A DNA stretch of 64,000 bases, from positions 62,001 through 126,000 of the forward strand of contig NW_017264203.1 in the NCBI RefSeq assembly GCF_001619985.1, given 5' to 3'. Both the position numbers and the translations under genes were made by a program. The stretch comes from Xylona heveae TC161. Lineage: Eukaryota; Ascomycota; Xylonomycetes; Xylonales; Xylonaceae. This document shows positions 57,245 through 64,000 of the stretch, piece after piece. The number at the start of each line of letters is the position of its first letter. Position 1 is the stretch's first letter. A model generated the notes under the pieces. That model saw only the letters and a program-made list of their open reading frames with translations, had not been told where the DNA came from and made no database searches.

Positions 57245-58901
57245 CCGGTTTCGTTCTTGACAGCGTGAGGATAGTGGAAAGTGGGAAAGGGAGAGAAGAT
57301 GGAGTGACGGCGAGAGGAGAATGGAAGAATCAATAGTTGTGATAACGCCTTGACAGAACAAGGAAAGCCGGACAAATTTAATTGCAAATTGAAAGTATGG
57401 AGGAGGAGCGAAGCGTCAGAATGGATCAAAAAGATGTGTGTGATCTCACTAGCGAGCTCTTGCCTTTCAAGAACATCGACAATGACGGGGAATGAGTGTA
57501 GTCAAAGAGTGTGTCCCTGCAGACGAGAATATTACGATGCTGCAGCATAAACAATCCGTACCTGAGTTTGTCTTATGGGGAACTTTCTTCCCCAAGAAGA
57601 GCTAAGTCAGTAATAGTTAATCACTAACTTTAGTTTGGCCGACGGACCGGAGACCTAGCCGAGCCCCATGGGGCCGGGGCCCTTTGGTTAAACCTTATAA
57701 TGCTATAAGCTAAAGTATAACTAGAGTACTGTGGGGGCAAGGGGAATAGGGAGGTAGTTTATAGCAAGCTGGCAGTAGCTTATGGTTATAGCTTATGGGT
57801 AGTAGATTAGAGACTTTTGCTTATTTGTTCTTTTGACCATTAACTAGCCAAGCTACTATATATATAATAAGCATATCTTCTTTTAAAAAACTTAAAGAAT
57901 AATTATAGTTAGGTAACATGAACAAGTTCTAATCAAGACTATAATATCAAAACAATCATGACTATGTTATAATACCTTTAATCTTTAAGTATAGTTATCT
58001 CTATTAATTTAATACTAAGAACTCTAAACATCTAGAAAAGAAATAATTTCTTAGCAGAGGTTAGAGATTATTGTTGTATCAAAACACAAAATTCTATATA
58101 AGCAATTAATTAAGAAACACAGAATTAACATTAAGAGGATATATAATACTATTATAATTCTAAACCTGATAAAATACTTTTGTTTTTTACTATATAATAT
58201 TAGCTATTCAATGGTCTATTTAGAACAAATTTTACTCATGTAGTCATGGATTAATTTACAATTAAACATTGCAGACAGTTAGAATCCTTAATCAGAGATT
58301 CAGTACTCATTTATGACCTAGTACTGTATTTCGTTTTCTCCACACGATAAGAAAAGCGATACGCTCAACGGCATCAATGAGGTGACTTACATACGAGTAT
58401 ACCGACTTCCATCCCGGGCACTTCCCTGTCCAATCTTGTCGCTATGTCTCGAGATATATATATATATATATACGTTCAAGAAAATTGCCAGGCATATTTG
58501 TCATAAACTCTTTTATTTACTGTGCCACACATGGTACATTCACTTCTGACATGGCGTCATTGTTCACCCGCAATTACCAATCAACTGATTACTAACTAAT
58601 TGTTTACCTTCTATGTCTCCACTATCTTTTCACCGCATGACTTGTGCTGGTCCTTGTACGTATAATTTATACGAAACAGCGGGGAAACCTGCCTTACCTA
58701 TTAATAATAGACAAACCTTCAGGTCCTTCAGAGACAAATATAAAAGGACGAGTGCCAATGCATTGACCATTTCATCATACGCTCACTGAGACTCAAGTCC
58801 AAGCCCTAGCCATTGAACAAAGTCGTGCTTGAGACAATCATTGACCTAAGACCCAAACAAATAAAATAAAAAGAAAAGGAAAGACAATACCAAAAAACAT
58901 C
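57245..58901. other. Divergent intergenic region with AT-rich block
   Basis: This 1.66 kb region separates the PD-(D/E)XK gene (-) from the NmrA-like gene (+). Its middle, 57690-58330, is markedly AT-rich, unlike the GC-balanced flanks. A TATATATA run at 58454-58472 lies nearer the NmrA-like gene. No open frame of interest exists. Confidence 0.6.
57690..58330. repeat. AT-rich block, possible RIP-degraded repeat relic
   Basis: Base composition shifts sharply to A+T with many TA dinucleotides and short C/G-free stretches. In Pezizomycotina such islands are commonly repeats mutated by repeat-induced point mutation. No terminal repeats or coding remnant can be named, so the element type stays open. 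Confidence 0.45.
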
Positions 58902-60249
58902 ATGACCAAAGTCGCCATTTTCCCTGCATCCGGCAAACTCGGAACAAGCATCTACACGTATCTCCTCACAAAAATTGACCCAAAGGATCTCATCCTCATC
59001 TCGCGCAATCCGGACAAGACCCCAAAGAAATATGTCGATGCGGGCGTGACGCTGCGTCGGGCAGATTACGATTTCGCAGAGTCGTTGGAACGTGCATTCG
59101 ATCATGTTGATTGCCTCGTGCTCATTTCTTATCCCACCCTCGAAGACGAAATTCGCTTTACGGTACGCTTATGCTCTATCTCTCCTTTACACTGTTTTTC
59201 TTTTCCTTTTTCATTTCTTTCTTTCTTCCCTTTTTTGGTTTATTTCGATGCTGCGTTCCTACATTACTATATTAAAGCCTTTTCTACTACCATTTTATTC
59301 CATTACCACCTTATGTTCTTTTGCTTCTTTTGCAACAATATCTACATTTTAGTCCATTACTCCTTTACCATTTTGACGCTTTAGCCAACCAAACCCCCCT
59401 CCCTTCTCAATCCTTCTCAAACCTTAAAAAATAACAAAATAAAATCACTGACACAATCAGATCCAAAAACGGACCATCGACGCCGCACGCCGCAGCTCCG
59501 TGTCTCATATCTTCTACACCTCCCTCGCCTTTGGCGGGGACTGCACTTCCCATACCGCCGCGCATGTGATGCGAGCCCATCTCAAGACCGAAAACTATCT
59601 CCACAGTCTTGCCTCAGATGACACCAGTCCAAAATTCACGTATACCTCTATCCGCGAAGGTCTCTACGCCGAGTCGTGGCCAATGTATACCGGCTTCTTC
59701 AACATCAAAGGTACGTCCTCGTCCGAGCCTGGTTCTCATCGCTCCTCATCTCATCCTTTAGACGAGTCTCATCCTTCGGACGAAATACGTATCCCGCACG
59801 ACGGGTCCGGGCCCGGAATCGCATGGGCGAAACTCGACGAACTGGGCGAAGCCAGCGCGGAGTTGGTCAGGGAGTATCTTACGACAGGGCGGTCGAATAC
59901 ACCGTTCCGGTATACCAACAAAGTGATGCTGCTGAGCGGACCGAGGGCATACAGTCTGAATGAAACCGCAGAGATACTAGGAAAAATAAAAGCCGGGGGA
60001 GTGAAACAACAAGTGCGAGTAAAAGAAATCAGTGTAGACGAGTATGCTGCGACGGAGATCGTGCGGGAGGAAGTCGGCTCGCATGCGCCGAAGGGGCGGG
60101 AAGCGGGGGAGCCGGCGCGCAAGTGGGCGACGGTGTTTGAAGCGATACGGAAGGGCGAAACGGAGGTGACGGCGGCGGAGGAGTTGGAGAGGCTGCTGGG
60201 ACGCAAGCCGACGGGTTTTGAGGATGTTGTGAGAGAATCTTTGGTTTGA
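58902..60249 (+). CDS. NmrA-like NAD(P)-binding Rossmann protein
   Basis: Exons 58902-59162 and 59461-60249; intron 298 bp; 349 aa. The N-terminus MTKVAIFPASGKLGTSIY carries a glycine motif typical of NmrA-like atypical short-chain dehydrogenases, followed by LILISRNPDKTPKKY, DCLVLISYPTLEDE and then, after splicing, RTIDAARRSSVSHIFYTSL. The segment FTYTSIREGLYAESWPMY fits the substrate-binding half. Relatives include regulators of nitrogen metabolism and quinone or azo-type reductases, so the reaction cannot be assigned. The intron is T-rich and long for this window, and a second small intron cannot be excluded. A Ser/His-rich loop near residue 170 is a lineage insert. Confidence 0.85.
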
Positions 60250-60515
60250 GCGGGGAATTATATAACAGTCAGTGACTCAGTGGATTAGGGTTAATCCCAA
60301 CGAGCGCACTGCGGTTCTGGTATTAAATACTCCATACTGGCATTCAATAAATCTGGGACATGACACTACCGTATCAATTTAAACAGTGATGATAATTTTA
60401 AATAATGATGATAAGGGAATGTACTGTATCGTCATTTCGTTATTATACATTAACTTGACTTGGGCATTCAAAGGAGTACCATTTCCCGGGACCGTAGCTT
60501 TTCGTACATTTATAT

Positions 60516-62657
60516 TTAAAATTTACGACGCCGGGAGCTTCCAGTGGAAGTGGGCAGAGGCACAAATGGCTCCGTGTGCGTGGCATTGGCTGTGCCCGAA
60601 GACGAGTAGTTGCCATACAAGGGCACATCGCCAGACGCAATGTCGAGGTTGAGGATGACACGCTTGAAGAATTCCAGACTGCCGATAGGCTGGTAGTAGG
60701 GGACTTCGTGGCCGGCTTCGTAGACTCGAAGGAACGAAAAGTTGCCGTATTGGCGGACTTCACCGTATTCGGTGTCATCGACGGTAAACGGCTCGTAGCC
60801 CGCGGCACGGAACTCTTCGGCATGCGTATAGTTGACGGCGAGCGAGACGGCCTGGCCACCGAACCAGTTGCAAATGTAATCGGCGTCACCATAGTAGAGA
60901 GCGACCCGCAAACCTTGCTGAAGAAGGTATTCGAGGTCCTCAATGAAGTTGGGGTACACAAAGTCACCCGTCTGCTGGAATGCAAAGTAAATCTCGTCAT
61001 TGGACTCGGTGTAGTTGAGATTGACGCCGATCGCGTCCTGAACATGCGGCAGGTTCAGGTAATCGGCAAAATACGTGGGCGGCGTAGGGTCATTAATGGG
61101 ATGACGGATATCGTATACACCGCGAGGACTCTCGCCATTGTATCCGACGTAGTAGTAAGGGCCCTCGACATTGTCACGGCACATGTTCTCGGCCTCGGTG
61201 CAGATGGCGAGGTCGCTGAGAGAAGTGCGATTGGTTTGCCGGCAGAAGGAGAGCTGGTCGAGACAGCCGTTGGGCATGTTGAGAGCAAACTTGACGAACT
61301 CGTAGACAGTGTCATTATACGCCTTGATTCCATAGGTGTTATTGACAGCAAACTCGGGGTAATGAGGAGCTTGAGTTGCTTCATCAATGATACCGTTGCC
61401 AACCTGCCTGGAACGTCAGTACATTGTCAATTGAAAATGTTATTAAGAAGCAGATACTTACGCCTAGACTGTGAAAGTCGAGATGCACACCCTGCGCAGA
61501 GCCATTGGCAATCTTCAAGTTCTGCTCGTAGAAATAGTCGTAGAAAGCGGGTCCATAGTGACCACCATAGGATTCCTATTCTTGATAAGCTTAATTGCTT
61601 ATTGGGACAAGGTGTAGACATTAGCCAGGAAACGTACCGTCCACAAGTTGAAACTCTTCGACTTGATCTTGGAATCCAACTGGGGAAGAGCGCTGTAGAA
61701 GCCTTGAAGAACGTGGTAAGTAGCAGCAGCCGCTAATTCAGTGGTGTCAAGCTTTGTAGGGTCAATGACAGGATAGCCTAAATTCGTGGTCAATATTGCC
61801 AGACAATATTAAGAGAGCAAGGTCAACATACGGCCATCGACGCCGGCAACCGTCGAGTTTTCGAAATCACCCGTCAAAGGATTAAGTGTTCCTTCACCTT
61901 CGGAACTGTACGAGAATCCAGTTCCCAATGGCTGTGAGATGAAGAGCAAATTCGACACCTCATTCCATCCAAAGGGGTTCACTTGGCTGGTAAGGTTGGC
62001 AGTAATGTTGCAAGGTCCGAGCTCTGTCAAGTGTTAGCTATCGATTTCGAACAGATTTCGAGTCACATGCCTTGGAATAAACCAATCAGTGAGTCTGATC
62101 CTGGGCCACCATTCAGCCAGAGCGTGACAGGCGCAGTCTGGGGACTGTGTCTGGCCTCGAAAAACCAGAAAAAGGTGTGAATATCACTATCCATAGTTAA
62201 AATCTGAAAGGTTCCGGGAGATTAAGTTTAAGCTTGTGGAGAATTCACTTACTCGGCAAGGTCCACGTATCCAGAGTAGGAATTGACTCCAGGCGTGGTC
62301 TGAATGCAAAGTCATTATTGAGCACTTTCACCTGGTAAAATCGATACGGAAACACTAGAGAGGTTTTCTCCCATGGGACCATTGCGCGCCCAATTCGCGA
62401 CATGCGCAATGGCGTTGAGAGACAACAGTGTATGACAAAAAAAAAGCAAGGCATTGCGATTTTGTGTTGCCACTTACTTCGCAAACACCGGCTTTACCAG
62501 GTTCCTTGTAGCGGATGGTCACGCCGGTAGGACTCTTTATGGTTTTGTAGTCGGTAATGTTTGCAGGCAGCTGCCTAGCGGAGAGAGGTAAATTGATAAA
62601 AGCATCCGCCCCCAAAGCGGAGAGAAGCAGCGATGTTACTGCCGTCGTGATCTTCAT
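60516..62657 (-). CDS. Secreted serine carboxypeptidase (peptidase family S10)
   Basis: Seven exons: 62657-62478, 62299-62253, 62186-62071, 62023-61832, 61777-61638, 61575-61462 and 61403-60516; 558 aa. A signal peptide ([19 protein letters not shown]) starts the protein. The S10 features are LWLNGGPGS (oxyanion region), catalytic Ser227 in [11 protein letters not shown], Asp in GDADYICNW near residue 438 and His near 495 in [11 protein letters not shown]. Several N-x-S/T sites suggest glycosylation. The enzyme removes C-terminal residues from peptides, outside the cell or in the vacuole. Intron 3 (62024-62070, 47 bp) starts with GC rather than GT (AAG then GCATGT); no GT donor keeps the frame there. 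The C-terminal Ser/Thr/Pro tail ends in SRRRKF without a clear anchor. Confidence 0.93.
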
Positions 62658-64000
62658 CTTTTCGCCAGAACGCCCAATGTCGAGCCGCTCACACAATTGA
62701 TTGATGGGATTTTGCGAGCTTAAGCCTGGCCTGAAGCAAAAAAGATGTGCGGATCCCCTTCATCATATAGCTCCAAGGTACCGCAAGAGGAGCTTAGCTC
62801 ATAGGTGGAGGGGTAGCTGAGTAGTGGCTGAGCAATCCTGAAAGCTGGAGCAGTAGTAGGAGCTTCCCTTGTTCGACGAAGACCAGCTAGGTGCTACCCT
62901 TGTAGTCTACGACATCATACACCATGCCATTTTGGATGCAAAATGCGAGAGTGGCTGCCTTCGACAGGTGCATCTGGTGTGACCGTGGTCCATGCTTCCC
63001 TGCAACAATCGATACCAAATGCCGGGAGTAATAGAAGCCTGAATTCCCAGTTGATGTTCATAGGGGGGAAGCTGCTGGTAAAGAGCGGCTTTAGTCGGCA
63101 TCACCTCAGATCAGTCCTGTCTATGCGAGCAGCTGAAAGAAGACTCATGGAATAGAACCCTTTTGGCCAGGGATTGTGTCACCGTAAGCCTTTTTTGCGC
63201 TCTCACAAACGGAGACTGATTGGCGAGTGCTAAACCTTGTCATAGTAGTAAACGTTCGAAAGATGTAGCACGATTAATGCAGCATGACCTCCGACACATC
63301 CCACCTATAGGGATGGGACAGACCCCATGGGAGGCTCGGCCCGGACAATGTTAGGGCCAAAATCCCCAGTGACGAGAATGATGATCATGCTGCAGAATTG
63401 CAGCAACCAGTCAATGTTGCGATGACGGTACCAGCCAACACCTTCCTGAAGAAATGTAGCGCCGTTGCAGTGAAGCCATCGATAAGCAATGACCGGGTAG
63501 ACCCCCGTCTTAAGATGACAAAGAGAGCCGTAGCAAAAAGCTCCGTTCAAAGACAAATACGAACTGTGGTGCCGTTTGCCTCATTATTGGCAAAATCTGC
63601 AAGGGCAAAGGTGATTGCATCACCCATATCGCGCAATCTAGCCAGGTCAGGCACCAAAGAGTTCTGGTGGTGGGAGTCTTGGTTGCTGTTATCGGCCCCA
63701 TCATTCCAAGTATCTCACCTGCCAATGGCAGACTAGCTCGTCAGTGCGCCCTGTCAATCCTTGTTCTCCCAACGCCTATCTTTGCTGTGTCTCTCACCGC
63801 CAGCCACCCCGAAAAGAGCCCGAACGAAAACTCAGGATTAAGGAAAGTCTAGCCGTAAAATTGTACAAGTACAGAGCAGTCAACAAGAAAATACCGATGA
63901 GGGATAAGTTAGGTACATTCTCATCCATCAATTCAAACGGAAGGTACAACCATAAGAAGTAGATAGTACGAGGTGTGTCGATGCATGTTTTTGGTGATCA
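62658..64000. other. Terminal region without a supportable gene
   Basis: It begins with the promoter of the carboxypeptidase gene. Further right, minus-strand fragments look weakly protein-like: a 44-codon ATG frame at 63794-63928 with a hydrophobic start (LSLIGIFLLTALYLYNF) ending at a GTGAGA donor, and open stretches at 63305-63556 and 63510-63725. They do not join into a recognisable family. They may be exons of a gene entering from beyond 64000 or chance frames. Confidence 0.4.

Noticed and set aside
60576-61736. 386-codon open frame on the plus strand
   Set aside because: It is antisense to the carboxypeptidase exons. The minus strand carries all S10 motifs, and the plus frame is a by-product of codon bias.

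Overview
The window is nuclear DNA from a filamentous ascomycete (Pezizomycotina), most likely Eurotiales (Aspergillus/Penicillium/Talaromyces-like). The evidence is monocistronic genes on both strands, mostly 50-190 bp introns with GT..CTAAC/CTGAC..AG signals, and typical fungal families: Zn2Cys6 regulator, ABCG and MFS transporters, PhyH dioxygenase, NmrA-like protein, PD-(D/E)XK protein, Kar9-like cortical protein. About 29 protein-coding genes can be supported. I found no tRNA, rRNA, CRISPR array or intact transposon. Splice junctions were read by eye from GT/GC-AG signals, frame continuity and family alignment, and every spliced model below is divisible by three.

Layout. 1-16.6 kb: the end of Ctf8 (cohesion clamp loader subunit), a secreted Lys/His-rich protein, a Kar9/GAS2-like microtubule protein, a Bdc1/BRD8-like NuA4 bromodomain subunit, a 97-residue coiled-coil protein, a Ser/Asp-rich small protein, and a membrane-tailed methyltransferase whose first intron holds an 83-bp TTTC microsatellite. 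18-24 kb: a PhyH-type dioxygenase, then two tandem paralogues of unknown function that share a C-terminal LELNLDVE-type block and a splice donor overlapping a stop codon. 25-31 kb: a divergent ABCG transporter / Zn2Cys6 regulator pair, a plausible efflux module.

31-51 kb is housekeeping: a DUF2470 membrane protein, ribosomal protein eS8, a calcineurin-like phosphoesterase, an unknown basic nuclear-type protein, a small membrane protein, cytosolic leucyl-tRNA synthetase, AP-3 sigma, frataxin, Dph3 and the Mgs1/WRNIP1 AAA+ ATPase. 51-64 kb is more accessory: an MFS transporter, a conserved fungal protein usually auto-named GGPP synthetase, a PD-(D/E)XK-like protein beside a 0.7 kb AT-rich block, an NmrA-like Rossmann protein and a secreted serine carboxypeptidase that contains a GC-AG intron. 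The last 1.3 kb has no supportable gene.

No complete biosynthetic cluster is visible. The least explained items are the tandem LELNLDVE paralogues with stop-overlapping donors, the polyhistidine secreted protein and the AT-rich block.
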